Assembly (NCBI RefSeq): GCF_001043115.1
Contig: NZ_LFME01000018.1
Coordinates: forward strand, 32,169 to 96,168
Reading direction: 5' to 3'
DNA length: 64,000 nt
Origin: Xanthomonas sp. NCPPB 1128
GTDB lineage: Bacteria; Pseudomonadota; Gammaproteobacteria; Xanthomonadales; Xanthomonadaceae
In this document: positions 54,044 to 63,852 of the stretch, one piece after another
Numbering within the stretch: position 1 is the stretch's first letter
Layout of the letters: every line of letters starts with the position of its first letter
Made by a program: the position numbers and the translations under genes
Notes under the pieces: model-generated
The model's database searches: none
Seen by the model: the letters and a program-made list of their open reading frames with translations, nothing else
What the model was told of the DNA's origin: nothing

Positions 54044-54810
54044 ACGCGGGGATTGGGGAGTCGGGATTGGGGATTGGCAACAGCGGCGATCCCGCGCAGG
54101 CGGCTGATTCATCCCGAATCCCGAATCCCGAATCCCGGCCTCTCGCCCTCGTCTACGGCGGCACCTTCGATCCCATCCACAACGGTCACCTGGCGATCGC
54201 GCGGGCGGCGTGGGAGGCGTTCGGGGTGCCGGTGCGGCTGATGCCGGCGGCCGATCCGCCGCATCGGCCGGCGCCGGGTGCCGATGCGCAGCAGCGCTGC
54301 GCGATGCTGGCGCTGGCCATCGCCGACACGCCCGGGCTGGTGCTGGACCTGCACGAAGTGCGGCGCGCGCAGGCCCGGCCGGGTGTGGCGTCGTACAGCA
54401 TCGACACGGTGCGCGAGCTGCGCGGCGAGCTCGGCGCCGACGCGCCGCTGGCGCTGCTGATCGGCAGCGACAGCTTCGTCGGCTTCAACGGCTGGCGCGA
54501 GTGGCGGGCGCTGCTCGAGGCGGCGCACCTGATCGTCGCCGACCGCGCCGGCAGCGGCTGGGAGCGGGCGGTGCCGGCGGAGCTGGCGCAGGCGGTGGCC
54601 GGGCGCTGGGCTGACACGCCGCAGGCGCTGACCCGTGCGCCGGGCGGCCGGCTATGGTGCCTGCGGCAGCCGCTGCGCAGCGAATCGGCCAGCCTGGTGC
54701 GCGCGCGCATCGCCGCCGGCGAGGACTGGGCGGCCTTGCTGCCGGCGCCGGTGGCCGCCTACATCCGCGATCATGGCCTGTATGCGTCCAGCGCCGGCGC
54801 CGCTGGCTGA
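54040..54810 (+). CDS. nadD: Nicotinate-nucleotide adenylyltransferase with repeat-derived N-terminus
   Basis: 256 residues, longer than the usual ~215. The catalytic body starts at [20 protein letters not shown] (GGTFDPxHxGH motif) and continues [16 protein letters not shown]. The first ~38 residues ([16 protein letters not shown] ... SRIPNPESR) are translated from a GGGATTGGGG array and its inverted complement. No in-frame ATG, GTG or TTG exists between the array and the catalytic body, so initiation from the ATG at 54040, coupled to holA, is the only evident option. NadD makes nicotinate adenine dinucleotide in NAD synthesis. Confidence 0.92.
   Translation: MNAGIGESGLGIGNSGDPAQAADSSRIPNPESRPLALVYGGTFDPIHNGHLAIARAAWEAFGVPVRLMPAADPPHRPAPGADAQQRCAMLALAIADTPGLVLDLHEVRRAQARPGVASYSIDTVRELRGELGADAPLALLIGSDSFVGFNGWREWRALLEAAHLIVADRAGSGWERAVPAELAQAVAGRWADTPQALTRAPGGRLWCLRQPLRSESASLVRARIAAGEDWAALLPAPVAAYIRDHGLYASSAGAAG
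54050..54140. repeat. GGGATT array and inverted CCCGAAT array inside nadD
   Basis: GGGATTGGGGAGTCGGGATT onward at 54050-54083, and CCCGAATCCCGAATCCCGAA at 54117-54138, facing each other ~35 bp apart. They lie within the 5' coding region of nadD. Confidence 0.85.
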
Positions 54811-54833
54811 ATACGCGCTTTGCCGGGGTCGCC

Positions 54834-54839
54834 TATAAT
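54834..54839 (+). promoter_or_regulatory. -10 element of rsfS promoter
   Basis: Perfect TATAAT 28 bp before the rsfS TTG start, just past the nadD stop. No strong -35 is visible at 17 bp; it could still give rsfS transcription independent of the upstream operon. Confidence 0.5.
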
Positions 54840-54866
54840 TCGCCCCATTCCATCGAGTTCGCCGCT

Positions 54867-55286
54867 TTGTCCAGTCAAGCCCACGTCATCAAGACCCAAG
54901 TCCCCAATCCGCCGCCGCCGCTGCCGGTCCTGCTCGCCCACGTCCGCGAGGCAGTCGAGGAACTCAAGGCCAAGGACGTGGCGGAAATCGACGTGCGCGG
55001 CAAGTCCAGCGTCACCGACTACCTGGTCATCGTCTCCGGTACCTCCACCCGTCACGTCAAGTCGATCGCCGACGAAGTGATCAAGTACGCCAAGCGCCTG
55101 GACGTGATGCCGCTGGGCGTGGAAGGCGAGCGCGAGGCCGAGTGGGTGCTGGTCGACCTCGGCGACGTGGTGGTGCACGTGATGCTGCCGCGGGTGCGCG
55201 AGTTCTATGCGCTGGAGCGGCTGTGGACGGTCGGCGACCAGCCGCCGAGCGACGACGACGGCGACGACACGGCACGCGATGCCTAA
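54867..55286 (+). CDS. rsfS: Ribosome silencing factor RsfS
   Basis: 139 residues from a TTG start. The core is [43 protein letters not shown] and [28 protein letters not shown], diagnostic of RsfS/Iojap. It binds ribosomal protein uL14 and blocks subunit joining in nutrient limitation. TTG is used because no ATG/GTG lies closer and GAG sits 8 bases upstream. A short acidic tail ([12 protein letters not shown]) ends the protein. Overlaps the J-domain gene by 8 bp. Confidence 0.93.
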   Translation: MSSQAHVIKTQVPNPPPPLPVLLAHVREAVEELKAKDVAEIDVRGKSSVTDYLVIVSGTSTRHVKSIADEVIKYAKRLDVMPLGVEGEREAEWVLVDLGDVVVHVMLPRVREFYALERLWTVGDQPPSDDDGDDTARDA

Positions 55287-56436
55287 GCGGCGCGATCCCG
55301 CGCGCAGCGTCGGCAGCGAGGCGTTGCCGGTCGGCCTGCGTGCCGGTGAGACCGTGTCGACGCCCGCGACACCGGCGCGCAATCGTTTCGACTCCCTGGT
55401 CAAGCGCCTGGAACGCGCCCGTGCCCAGTTGCATGCGTGGCAGGAAGCGCTGCCGCGCTGGGAGCAGCGTTTCCACGAACAGATCGATCCCTTGCTGCAG
55501 GAGCGCGACGCGGCGCAGGTACAGTTCCTGCGGGAGCTGGACACGGCGCACGCCACCTGCAAGCTGAGCAAGCGCGATCGCTCCGATCTGTCCGAGATCA
55601 TTTGCGAGTTGGCTGCCGTGTTGATTCAGGACGGCGACAACGACGGGCTGAAGGAAATCTACGACCGCCATAGCCCGCTCGGCTTCGATCAGGGCCTGGC
55701 CGAATCCGAGGCATTGCTGACGTCGGTGATCGGCGAGGAATTCGGCCTGACCGAAGAAGAGCTGGCGCATATCCAGTCCCCCGAAGCGCTGTATGCGCAG
55801 GTCCAGGAGCGGCTGCACGCGCAGCAGGCGCATGCAGCCGGGCGCGCCCAGCAGCGCGACAAGCGTCGCCGTGCCGGTGCCGGCAAGACCGCGCAGGTCG
55901 CCGCCGATCCGCAACAGGCGCGTCGTGCGCTGTACCGCAACCTGGTCGCTGCACTGCATCCGGACCGTGAACCCGATCCGCAGCAGCGCGAGCGCAAGAC
56001 CGCCTTGATGCAGCGCCTCAATCAGGCGTATCAGAACGACGATCTGCTGGCACTGCTGGAGCTGCAACTGGAGATCGGCCAGTTGGACCAGGCCGGCATC
56101 GCGGGCATGGCGGAGGAGCGCATCCGCGATTACAACAGCCTGTTCGCTGCGCAGTTGCAGCAGGTCGAGCAGAGCTTGGCTGTACTGGTCGATGATTTCA
56201 CTGCGCGTTACGGCTTTTACGACGGTCGCGCCCCGCAGCCGCAGCGTCTGGATACGCTGCTGGCGCAGATCAAGCGGCAGGTGCAGGAGGAGATCCGCTC
56301 CTGTGCCGACGATCGCGCCGCCGTACGGAGTGGCGATACGCTCAAGCAATGGCTGAGGCGCGAGCGTGCGCGGCTGGCCGAACAGGAACTGGACGACCAG
56401 TTGTACGACGCCATGTTGCTGGACGAGCGCTGGTGA
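55279..56436 (+). CDS. J-domain co-chaperone-like protein between rsfS and rlmH
   Basis: 385 residues. The N-terminal half is helical and charged ([40 protein letters not shown]), likely coiled-coil. A J domain lies at ~215-265 with the HPD motif ([20 protein letters not shown]) and [20 protein letters not shown] after it. The C-terminal half is helical again ([20 protein letters not shown] onward). The HPD should stimulate an Hsp70 partner; clients are unknown. It overlaps rsfS by 8 bp and ends 22 bp before rlmH, interrupting the usual rsfS-rlmH adjacency. Confidence 0.8.
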   Translation: MPKRRDPARSVGSEALPVGLRAGETVSTPATPARNRFDSLVKRLERARAQLHAWQEALPRWEQRFHEQIDPLLQERDAAQVQFLRELDTAHATCKLSKRDRSDLSEIICELAAVLIQDGDNDGLKEIYDRHSPLGFDQGLAESEALLTSVIGEEFGLTEEELAHIQSPEALYAQVQERLHAQQAHAAGRAQQRDKRRRAGAGKTAQVAADPQQARRALYRNLVAALHPDREPDPQQRERKTALMQRLNQAYQNDDLLALLELQLEIGQLDQAGIAGMAEERIRDYNSLFAAQLQQVEQSLAVLVDDFTARYGFYDGRAPQPQRLDTLLAQIKRQVQEEIRSCADDRAAVRSGDTLKQWLRRERARLAEQELDDQLYDAMLLDERW

Positions 56437-56458
56437 TGCGTCCTGCGTGCGCGCAGCG

Positions 56459-56929
56459 ATGAAAGCGCGCCTCATCGCCACCGGCGAGCGCGCCCCGACC
56501 TGGGTGGCGCAGGGTTTCGCCGAGTACCGCAAGCGGCTCTCGCACTGGCTGCCGCTGGACCTGGTCGAGATCGAGCCCGGCCTGCGCGGCAAGGGCCGCG
56601 ATGCGCAACGCGCGATCGAGGACGAGGGCCGCCGCGTGCTCACCGCGCTGCCGAAGAACGCGCTGGTGGTGGCGCTCGACGTGCCCGGCAAGCAGCACAG
56701 CTCCGAGCAACTGGCGCAGCGCATGGAACACTGGCGTGGTCAGGGGCGCGACCTGGCCTTCCTGATCGGCGGGCCCGAGGGTCATTCGCCGGAGGTGCTG
56801 GCGGTCGCCAGCGAATCCTGGTCGCTGGGGCCGCTGACCCTGCCGCATATGCTGGTGCGATTGGTGGTGGCCGAGCAGTTGTATCGCGCCGCGGCGATGC
56901 TGGCCAATCATCCCTATCATCGCGCGTGA
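56459..56929 (+). CDS. rlmH: 23S rRNA pseudouridine1915 N3-methyltransferase
   Basis: 156 residues, the standard length. SPOUT-fold marks are LIGGPEGHSPEVLA and SLGPLTLPHMLVRLVVAEQLYRAAAML. It methylates pseudouridine 1915 in helix 69 of 23S rRNA. The start ATG is the family start (MKARLIATGERAP). Four copies of GATCGCG follow the stop. Confidence 0.95.
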   Translation: MKARLIATGERAPTWVAQGFAEYRKRLSHWLPLDLVEIEPGLRGKGRDAQRAIEDEGRRVLTALPKNALVVALDVPGKQHSSEQLAQRMEHWRGQGRDLAFLIGGPEGHSPEVLAVASESWSLGPLTLPHMLVRLVVAEQLYRAAAMLANHPYHRA

Positions 56930-56955
56930 TCGCGGATCGCGGATCGCGGATCGCG
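56928..56955. repeat. Short tandem repeat GATCGCG x4
   Basis: Four exact 7-bp units immediately overlapping the rlmH stop codon. Probably replication slippage; no function visible. Confidence 0.85.
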
Positions 56956-57003
56956 GCGGCAATGCGGCCTGAATGTCGATGCTTGTGAGCCGATCCCCAC
57001 AGC

Positions 57004-57031
57004 AAAAAGCCCGGGCTCTCGCCCGGGCTTT
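57004..57031. terminator. Bidirectional terminator between rlmH and TonB-dependent receptor
   Basis: Stem AGCCCGGGC / GCCCGGGCT with a TCTC loop, preceded by AAAAA on the plus strand so that the minus-strand transcript ends in a T-run. Serves the convergent rlmH and receptor genes. Confidence 0.85.
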
Positions 57032-57057
57032 CCGTCACTGCATTGCGGCATTGGCCA

Positions 57058-59823
57058 TCAGTTGAACGTGTACTTCGCGCCCACCGTGAAATAGCGGCCG
57101 ATCGCACCGCTGACGTGCAGCGGGTTGTAGTTGACCGCGCCGTAGGTGGTCGGATCCAGCGGCGCGATCCGGTCGAACACGTTCTCCACCGACGCGCTCA
57201 GTTCGAACGCCTCGGTGATGTTCCAGCGGCCTGACAGATCGAAGGTCGTGAACGAGGCGATCTTCTTCACCGGCGTGCCGTCGGCGTAGAACGCCTGGTA
57301 TTCGCCGCCGCGGCTGTCCTTGTTCTCGATGCTCGAGATGTAGTTGACCACGCCGCTCACGCTCCAGGCGTCCTGCTTCCAGGTGGTGCCGACGTTGATG
57401 CGGTCCTGCGGCGTGCCGATGCAGTTGGTCACGTCGCAGTTGCCGTGCGTGCCCACGTAGTCGACGGTGCTGCCGCCTTCGGTGCGCTCGAACTTGAGCA
57501 GGTGGCTCCACTGCGCGTCCAGCTCCAACTGGCCCGGACCGATCGCGAAGGTCTGGCGGATGTCGGTGTCGATGCCGCGCACGCGCGAGGAGTTCGCGTT
57601 CACGTAGCCGGTGTTGACCGCCAGGATGGTGCCGCTGTTGGCGACGCCGCCGATGTTGTTGCTGTCGCGCAGCACGTTGCCGGCAAGAATCGCATCGCGC
57701 GTGCTGCTCGGGGCGATCTCGTTGCTGCGCTTGATCTCCCAGCCATCCACGGTCAGCGACGTGGTCGAGGTCGGCTGCAGCACGAAGCCCACCGAGTAGC
57801 TCTTGGATTCCTCGGGCTTCAGCGCCGGGTTGGGGCGGGTGATGATCGCCACCGAACGCGTCCCGCACTCGCTGGCACTGATCGCGCAGCGCACCGGATC
57901 GGCCGCATTGGAGAACGCGGCCAGGCCGCCGTTGCCGTTTTCGGCCGGGTTCGGCGCACGGAAGCCTTCGGCGTAGCTGGCGCGCAGCGCGATCCACTCG
58001 GCCGGCGTCCACTTCACCCCCAGCTTCGGCGTGGCCTTGCCGTCGCCGCCGTCGTACTTGTCGTAGCGCAGCGCCGCCGACAGTTCCAGTTGCTCCAGCA
58101 CCGGCGCCGACAGCTCGACGTAGCCGGCATACACGTTCTGGGTACCGTCGTAGGCCGAATAGCCCAGACCGATGATGTCGCCGATGTCGGTGTAGGTCTG
58201 CGGGGTCAGGCTGTTGCTGGTCTTGCGCCATTCCGCGCCCAGCGCCAGGCCCAGCGGGCCGCCCTTGAGGTCGGCCAGGCTGCGCGAGACGGTGAAGTCG
58301 AACATGTCCAGCTCGGACTTGGCGCGCGCGCTGATGGTCGGCGAGATGTAGTCGTACAACGCCTGCGAATTGAGGTTGGCGTTGTCGCCAATGCGCCAGG
58401 TGCCGGCCGGGCAGGCCGGGTTGCCCAGCACGCACTGTACCGCGCTGTAGCGCAGGAAGCCGGTACGCTTGCTGCTCAGGTCGGTGCCGGAGTGCAGGTA
58501 GCCGGTGTCGTAGCTCCAGTCGCCCCAGTTGCCCTTCACGCCGACCAGGAAGCGGTTGAACTCGTTGGTGTTGTCGGTGACGCGCGGGCCCACGTCCCAG
58601 GCGCTGTAGCGCACACGCGCCGCGTAGGGCAGCGGGTTGTCCGGATGACCGGCATACAGCACGGTGGCGCCGGCGCCGCTGTTGGCGTTGACCGGGCCGC
58701 CCGGGTAGCCCCAGCCGCCAGAGACGTTGGACGGGGTATTGGAAAAGACCGTGTTCTTCTTCGAGTAGCCGATCTCGGTGTAGATCTCGCCGCCCTCGCC
58801 GAAGGCAAAGCTGGCGCGGCCGAACACGTTGACGTACTTCTCTTCGGGCGACAGGTCGCGAAACTGCTGCACCGGATCCCACAGGCAGCCCTGCGCCTGC
58901 GAGGTGGCTTCGCTCTGACCCGGGATGGTGGTCAGGCCGGCGCAGCCGGGGAGCGCGACCAACTGACCGCTGGTGTCGAACACCGAACCGTTCGGCCCGT
59001 TCAGGCTGCCGATGTTGGTGCCGCCGCTGCGGTAGGCGCCGCCGAGAAACTGCGCGTCCTGCGCCGCGTAGCCCCAGCGGCGGATGTCGCCGGTACCGAT
59101 CCACTTGCGATCCTTGCGGTCGCCGATCTTGATCGCGTCGGTCTTGCCCACGTCGAGGCTGAAGAACGCGTTCCAGCCGTCGCTGGAGAGGTCGCCGGTA
59201 CCGGCAGTGAGGGTCGCCTTGCGCGCATCGCCATCGCCGTCGCCGGAGATGCCATAGGAGCCGCGCAGGATCGCGCCCTGGAAATCGCTGCGCAGGATGA
59301 TGTTGACTACGCCGGCGATGGCGTCGGAGCCGTAGATCGCCGAGGCGCCGTCCTTCAGCACTTCGACCCGCTCGACCGCGTCCAGCGGAATGGTGCTCAG
59401 GTCGGTGAAGACCTTCTGGCCGTCGTCGGCCAGGCCATAGGTGGCCATGCGTCGGCCGTTCAGCAGCACCAGGGTGGAACCGGCGCCCAGGCCGCGCAGC
59501 GAGATCCCGGAGCCACCGCCGGCGAAACCTTGGCCGAAGCTCTTCGGCACCGCGCCGGCGCCATTGGCGGTCAGGGTCTGCAGGTATTCGCCCAGCGAGG
59601 TCTTGCCGCTGCGGTCGATTTCCTGGCGGCTCACCACCTGCACCGGCGCCGGGGCGTCGGTGTTGGTGCGCGGGATGTTCGAGCCGGTGACGGTGATGCG
59701 GTCGAGGTTGGTGGCCGCTTCCTGAGCCAGCGCGGCGGGTCCTGCGAGGGCGGCGACAACGCCGGCGACGGAGGCGCACAAGAGGGTACGGCGGGTTGCA
59801 CGCCGTTGGGTCGAGATGTTCAC
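57058..59823 (-). CDS. TonB-dependent outer-membrane receptor
   Basis: 921 residues. Signal peptide (RTLLCASVAGVVAALAGPAA up to LAQ), TonB box-like ITVTGSNI, plug domain (~55-180, with GISLRGLGAGSTLVLLNGRR and ERVEVLKDGASAIYGSDAIAG), then a 22-stranded barrel ending in the aromatic YTFN. Substrate not evident; Xanthomonas uses many such receptors for siderophores, carbohydrates and other nutrients. The GTG start has AGGAG at 8 bases, so GTG is real. Downstream of tonB on the same strand. Confidence 0.92.
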   Translation of the reverse strand: MNISTQRRATRRTLLCASVAGVVAALAGPAALAQEAATNLDRITVTGSNIPRTNTDAPAPVQVVSRQEIDRSGKTSLGEYLQTLTANGAGAVPKSFGQGFAGGGSGISLRGLGAGSTLVLLNGRRMATYGLADDGQKVFTDLSTIPLDAVERVEVLKDGASAIYGSDAIAGVVNIILRSDFQGAILRGSYGISGDGDGDARKATLTAGTGDLSSDGWNAFFSLDVGKTDAIKIGDRKDRKWIGTGDIRRWGYAAQDAQFLGGAYRSGGTNIGSLNGPNGSVFDTSGQLVALPGCAGLTTIPGQSEATSQAQGCLWDPVQQFRDLSPEEKYVNVFGRASFAFGEGGEIYTEIGYSKKNTVFSNTPSNVSGGWGYPGGPVNANSGAGATVLYAGHPDNPLPYAARVRYSAWDVGPRVTDNTNEFNRFLVGVKGNWGDWSYDTGYLHSGTDLSSKRTGFLRYSAVQCVLGNPACPAGTWRIGDNANLNSQALYDYISPTISARAKSELDMFDFTVSRSLADLKGGPLGLALGAEWRKTSNSLTPQTYTDIGDIIGLGYSAYDGTQNVYAGYVELSAPVLEQLELSAALRYDKYDGGDGKATPKLGVKWTPAEWIALRASYAEGFRAPNPAENGNGGLAAFSNAADPVRCAISASECGTRSVAIITRPNPALKPEESKSYSVGFVLQPTSTTSLTVDGWEIKRSNEIAPSSTRDAILAGNVLRDSNNIGGVANSGTILAVNTGYVNANSSRVRGIDTDIRQTFAIGPGQLELDAQWSHLLKFERTEGGSTVDYVGTHGNCDVTNCIGTPQDRINVGTTWKQDAWSVSGVVNYISSIENKDSRGGEYQAFYADGTPVKKIASFTTFDLSGRWNITEAFELSASVENVFDRIAPLDPTTYGAVNYNPLHVSGAIGRYFTVGAKYTFN

Positions 59824-59986
59824 AGTTTCTCTCCTAACTGGAAACGCAGGTTGTGACTTTCTGAACGAAAGTGCCGACGTTTTGACGGTCGGCTGGTTTC
59901 CATCTAGGTGTATCTATCGTGAACAAATGGTGAATTTTTGCCGAATGCGCACGGCCGGGGCGGCCCGGCCGTGCGCATCGATGCGC

Positions 59987-60658
59987 TCAGCGATCGAGCG
60001 AAAAATCGATCGGCACCAGCCCGTACGCCTGCACCGGCGTGCCGTTCTGCAGCGCCGGCTTGAATGCCCAGCGCTTGAGCACCTGGTCGCGTGCGGCCTG
60101 GTCCAGCACCCGGTGGCCGCTGCTCTTCTCGACGCTGACCTGCAGCGGCTGCCCGTCGGTGCCGACCAGCACCCGCAGCAGCACGCTGCCCTGCAGGCGA
60201 TCGCGCAGCGCGTCGCGTGGATCCGGCGGTGCCGGCGCACGCAGGTACTGCAACTGCATGCCTTCCACCGGTGCGCTCACGCTGGCCGGCGGCAGGCTCG
60301 GCGCGGCGATGCTGGGCGTGGGGTCGACACTGGGCGCGCTGTCCAGGACCACCGGGCTGCTGTCGACCACTGACGCCGGCGTCGGGGTCGGCACCGGCAC
60401 GACGGTGGGCGTGCGCGGCTGTGTCGGCAGTTGTTTTTCGACGGTGGGGATGGTCGGCGGCGTCGGCGTGACCGGAATCACCAGGGGTTGCTGCCAGGGC
60501 GGCTGCACCTGCGCAGGCTCCGGTGGCGCGGTCACGTGCGAGAGCGGAAGCAGCAGCAACAGGGCGGCCAGCAGGTGCAGGGCGATCGCAGTGCTGTAGG
60601 CCAGGACCCGGGACAGGTCGATGCGGAAGGACGGGGCGGGGAGTTGCGTGCGAACCAT
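59987..60658 (-). CDS. tonB: Energy transducer TonB
   Basis: 223 residues. N-terminal membrane helix (RVLAYSTAIALHLLAALLLL), a long Pro/Thr/Val-rich periplasmic spacer (~45-130), and a C-terminal TonB domain with GSVLLRVLVGTDGQPLQVSV and AARDQVLKRWAFKPALQNG. It couples proton motive force to outer-membrane receptors. No exbB/exbD genes here. Upstream of the receptor gene by 163 bp, probably its dedicated partner. Confidence 0.9.
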   Translation of the reverse strand: MVRTQLPAPSFRIDLSRVLAYSTAIALHLLAALLLLLPLSHVTAPPEPAQVQPPWQQPLVIPVTPTPPTIPTVEKQLPTQPRTPTVVPVPTPTPASVVDSSPVVLDSAPSVDPTPSIAAPSLPPASVSAPVEGMQLQYLRAPAPPDPRDALRDRLQGSVLLRVLVGTDGQPLQVSVEKSSGHRVLDQAARDQVLKRWAFKPALQNGTPVQAYGLVPIDFSLDR

Positions 60659-60837
60659 GGATCCACCTCTGCGATAGGAGTGTCGTGGACTGCGGTACCG
60701 GAAAACGCACGGGAGCGACGGATGGGGTCATCGCGCCCGTCCGCGTTTCGACAGTGCGCCGACCGCGGGCGCTTTGGCAAGAGGGGCGCAGACCAAGGCC
60801 GACAGTGAGGGGGAACTGCTGCCGAATCCGGAAACGA

Positions 60838-60861
60838 CGACGGCGCCCGCAGGCGCCGTCG
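60838..60861 (-). terminator. Hairpin after the SIMPL gene
   Basis: Stem CGACGGCGCC / GGCGCCGTCG with CGCA loop, ~60 bp past the SIMPL stop. A second GC stem (60873-60896) lies between it and the gene. Weak T-run only. Confidence 0.55.
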
Positions 60862-60920
60862 CAAGGTGCGGCCCGGCCCCTGTCGGAGGGGCCGGCGCCG
60901 CAGCGGTATTGCCGGGCGCG

Positions 60921-61661
60921 CTACTTGCCCAGTTCGAACACCACGTCCAGGTTGACCGAGACGCTGCTCTCGCCCGGCGCCACCGGGGTGCTGTCCATCT
61001 CCGCCTTCATCGCCATCGCACGCATCATCGGCATCGGCGGACGCACGCCGCCGCTGCTGCCTTCGGAGATGCTGACGATGCGCCGCACGTGCAGGCCCAG
61101 CGCCTTGGCGTAGGTCTGCGCGCGCGCCTGCGCCTTCTTCAAGGCATCGACCCGGGCCTGGTCGTACAGCGGTTCCGGATCGTCGATCTCGAAGGTGGGG
61201 CCGTTGATCTGGTTGGCGCCCTGCGCGGCCAGTGCGTCGAGCACCTTGCCGAGCTTGGCGATGTCGCGCACCTTGAGGTTCACCGAGTTGTTGGCCTGGT
61301 AGCCGGTGATCTGCGGGGCCTGGTTCTCGACATACTTGTATTGCGGGTTGAGGCTGACGCCGCTGGTCTGTACGTCCTTGTCGGCGATGCCGGCGGCGCC
61401 GATCGCGGCCAGCACCTTGGTCATCTGCTCGGCGTTCTGGCGCATCGCCGCGGCGCTGTCGGTGGCCTGGGTGACCACGCCGGCGGAGATGGCGGCCACG
61501 TCGGGCGCGCGCTTGGCCTCGGCCTGCGCGGCGATGTTGAGCAGGGTGCCGTCGGCGGGCACGGCGTAGCCGGGCGCGGCGGATTGGGCGTGGGCGGTCA
61601 TCGTGCCTCCTAGGGCGAGGGACAGGGCCAGCAGCAGCGGGCGGACGGACAATGCGCGCAT
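60921..61661 (-). CDS. SIMPL-domain (DUF541) periplasmic protein
   Basis: 246 residues. Signal peptide ([20 protein letters not shown] up to AQ) then the SIMPL domain: [60 protein letters not shown]. Related proteins are oligomeric periplasmic or outer-membrane-associated proteins implicated in oxidative stress. Role here unknown. Confidence 0.88.
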   Translation of the reverse strand: MRALSVRPLLLALSLALGGTMTAHAQSAAPGYAVPADGTLLNIAAQAEAKRAPDVAAISAGVVTQATDSAAAMRQNAEQMTKVLAAIGAAGIADKDVQTSGVSLNPQYKYVENQAPQITGYQANNSVNLKVRDIAKLGKVLDALAAQGANQINGPTFEIDDPEPLYDQARVDALKKAQARAQTYAKALGLHVRRIVSISEGSSGGVRPPMPMMRAMAMKAEMDSTPVAPGESSVSVNLDVVFELGK

Positions 61662-61794
61662 CGATGTTCTCCTTGTGAAGATTGGGCGAGGGTGTTGCCG
61701 CGACGATGAACGCGTCGTGATCTTCGCCGGGGTCGAGGCGATCGTCCCGCACTTGGCGATCGTTCAGTCAGTCCGCTCGGGTTATCCTTCGGCC

Positions 61795-62361
61795 ATGCTG
61801 TATCTCGCGTCCCGTTCCCCTCGCAGAAACGAACTGCTGACCCGCCTCGGCGTGCCGTTCCGGATCCTCGATCTCGAGGTGCCGGAAGTGCGCGCGGCCG
61901 ACGAGTCGGCACAGGCCTACGTGCGCCGCGTGGCGCTGGACAAGGCCCGCGCCGGGTTGGCGCAACTGGCCGATGCCGCCGACGCGGTGGTGCTCGGTGC
62001 CGACACCGAAGTGGTGCTGGACGAGCGCGTGTTCGGCAAGCCGGCCGACGCCGAGGATGCCGCGGCGATGCTGGCGGCCCTGTCCGGACGCACCCACCAG
62101 GCGATGACCGCGGTGGCGCTGGTCGCCACCGGCCGCGAGGATGTGGTGCTGGTGCCGACGTCGGTGACCTTCGCCGATGTGTCCGCGCGCGATATCGCCG
62201 ACTACGTGGCCAGCGGCGAGCCGATGGGGCGGGCCGGTGCGTATGCGATCCAGGGCGGCGCCGAGCGTTTCGTCAGCCGTCTCGACGGCAGCTATTCCGG
62301 GGTGATGGGCCTGCCCCTGCACCAGACCCACCACCTGCTGCGCACCTTCGGAGTGCTGTGA
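61795..62361 (+). CDS. maf: Maf-family nucleotide pyrophosphatase (YhdE-like)
   Basis: 188 residues with the Maf signature [15 protein letters not shown] at the N-terminus, the catalytic Asp in [19 protein letters not shown], and [13 protein letters not shown]. It hydrolyses dTTP/UTP and modified nucleotides to monophosphates, preventing misincorporation. Stop and the rng start share one base (TGATG). Confidence 0.93.
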   Translation: MLYLASRSPRRNELLTRLGVPFRILDLEVPEVRAADESAQAYVRRVALDKARAGLAQLADAADAVVLGADTEVVLDERVFGKPADAEDAAAMLAALSGRTHQAMTAVALVATGREDVVLVPTSVTFADVSARDIADYVASGEPMGRAGAYAIQGGAERFVSRLDGSYSGVMGLPLHQTHHLLRTFGVL

Positions 62362-63851
62362 TGTCGCAAGAGATCCTGGTCAACGTCACACCACGCGAGA
62401 CCCGGGTGGCCGTCATCGAGAACGGCATGCTGCAGGAGCTGCACATCGAGCGCGGCTGGCGCCGCGGCGTGGTCGGCAATATCTACAAGGGCCGGGTGCA
62501 GCGGGTGATGCCGGGCATGCAGGCGGCCTTCGTCGAGGTCGGGCTGGAGCGCGCCGCGTTCCTGCACGCCAACGACGTGGTGCGGCCGGCGCCGGTGGGC
62601 AACGGCGACACCGAGGAAGCGACGCCGCTGCCGGTCTCGGCCGCGGTGCCGATCGTGGAGTTGCTGCGCGACGGCCAGGACATCGTGGTGCAGGTGGTCA
62701 AGGACCCGATCGGCAGCAAGGGCGCGCGGTTGACCACGCAGATCAGCATTCCCTCGCGCTACCTGGTGCTGCTGCAGCAGTCGCGGGTGATCGGGGTGTC
62801 GGCGCGGATCGAGGACGAGGCCGAACGGCAGCGCCTGAAGACCCTGGTCGCCGACCTGGCCGCCAGCCACGGCGGTTTCGGCTACATCATCCGCACCAAT
62901 GCCGAGGGCCAGCCGGCCGAGGCCCTGGCCGAGGACATCGCCTACCTGTCGCGGGTCTGGAACGTGGTGGAGCGGCGTGGCCGCGACGGCGCTCCGGCCA
63001 GCATCATCTACGAGGACCTGAGCCTGCCGCTGCGCGCGGTGCGCGACCTGATCCGCAAGGACGTGGAGAAGGTCAAGGTCGATTCGCACGAGACCTTCGA
63101 ACGGCTGCAGGCCTTCGTCGCCAAGTACATGCCGGTGCTGGCCGAGCGCCTGGAGCTGTACACCGGCGACCGCCCGATCTTCGACCTGTACGGGGTCGAG
63201 GACGAGATCGCCCGCGCGCTGGACAAGCAGGTGCCACTCAAGTCCGGCGGCTACCTGGTCATCGACCAGACCGAGGCGATGACCACCATCGACGTCAACA
63301 CCGGCTCGTTCCTGGGCCAGCGCAACCTCGAGGAGACGGTGTTCCGCACCAACCTGGAGGCGGCGCAGGCGGTGGCGCGGCAGCTGCGGCTGCGCAACCT
63401 CGGCGGCATCATCATCATCGACTTCATCGACATGGACGACGCCGAGCATCGCCGCCAGGTGCTGCGCACGCTGGAGAAGGCGCTCTCGCGCGACCACGCC
63501 AAGACCACGGTGTACGAGTTCTCGCCGCTGGGCCTGGTGGAGATGACCCGCAAGCGCACCGTGGAGAGCCTGGAACGGCAACTGTCCGAACCGTGCCCGG
63601 AATGCAGCGGACGCGGCTCGATCAAGACCGCCGAGACCGTGACCTACGAGATCTTCCGCGAGATCACCCGCGCGGTGCGGCAGTTCGACGCCGCGCGGCT
63701 GCTGGTGATCGCCTCGACCAAGGTGGTTGCGCGCATCACCGACGAGGAATCGGCGGCGGTGGCCGAACTGGAGGAATTCCTCGGCAAGACCATCCGTTTC
63801 CAGGCCGACGAACAATACCTGCAGGAGCAGTTCGACGTGGTGTTGTTGTGA
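62361..63851 (+). CDS. rng: Ribonuclease G
   Basis: 496 residues. N-terminal S1-like RNA-binding region (~40-130), RNase H-like and DNase I-like domains, catalytic Asp in MTTIDVNTGSFLGQRN and the second in IIIIDFIDMDD. The zinc-link CPECSGRG is near residue 412. It matures the 16S rRNA 5' end and cleaves mRNAs. Lacks the long RNase E scaffold. Start ATG overlaps the maf stop by one base. Confidence 0.96.
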   Translation: MSQEILVNVTPRETRVAVIENGMLQELHIERGWRRGVVGNIYKGRVQRVMPGMQAAFVEVGLERAAFLHANDVVRPAPVGNGDTEEATPLPVSAAVPIVELLRDGQDIVVQVVKDPIGSKGARLTTQISIPSRYLVLLQQSRVIGVSARIEDEAERQRLKTLVADLAASHGGFGYIIRTNAEGQPAEALAEDIAYLSRVWNVVERRGRDGAPASIIYEDLSLPLRAVRDLIRKDVEKVKVDSHETFERLQAFVAKYMPVLAERLELYTGDRPIFDLYGVEDEIARALDKQVPLKSGGYLVIDQTEAMTTIDVNTGSFLGQRNLEETVFRTNLEAAQAVARQLRLRNLGGIIIIDFIDMDDAEHRRQVLRTLEKALSRDHAKTTVYEFSPLGLVEMTRKRTVESLERQLSEPCPECSGRGSIKTAETVTYEIFREITRAVRQFDAARLLVIASTKVVARITDEESAAVAELEEFLGKTIRFQADEQYLQEQFDVVLL

Positions 63852-63852
63852 G

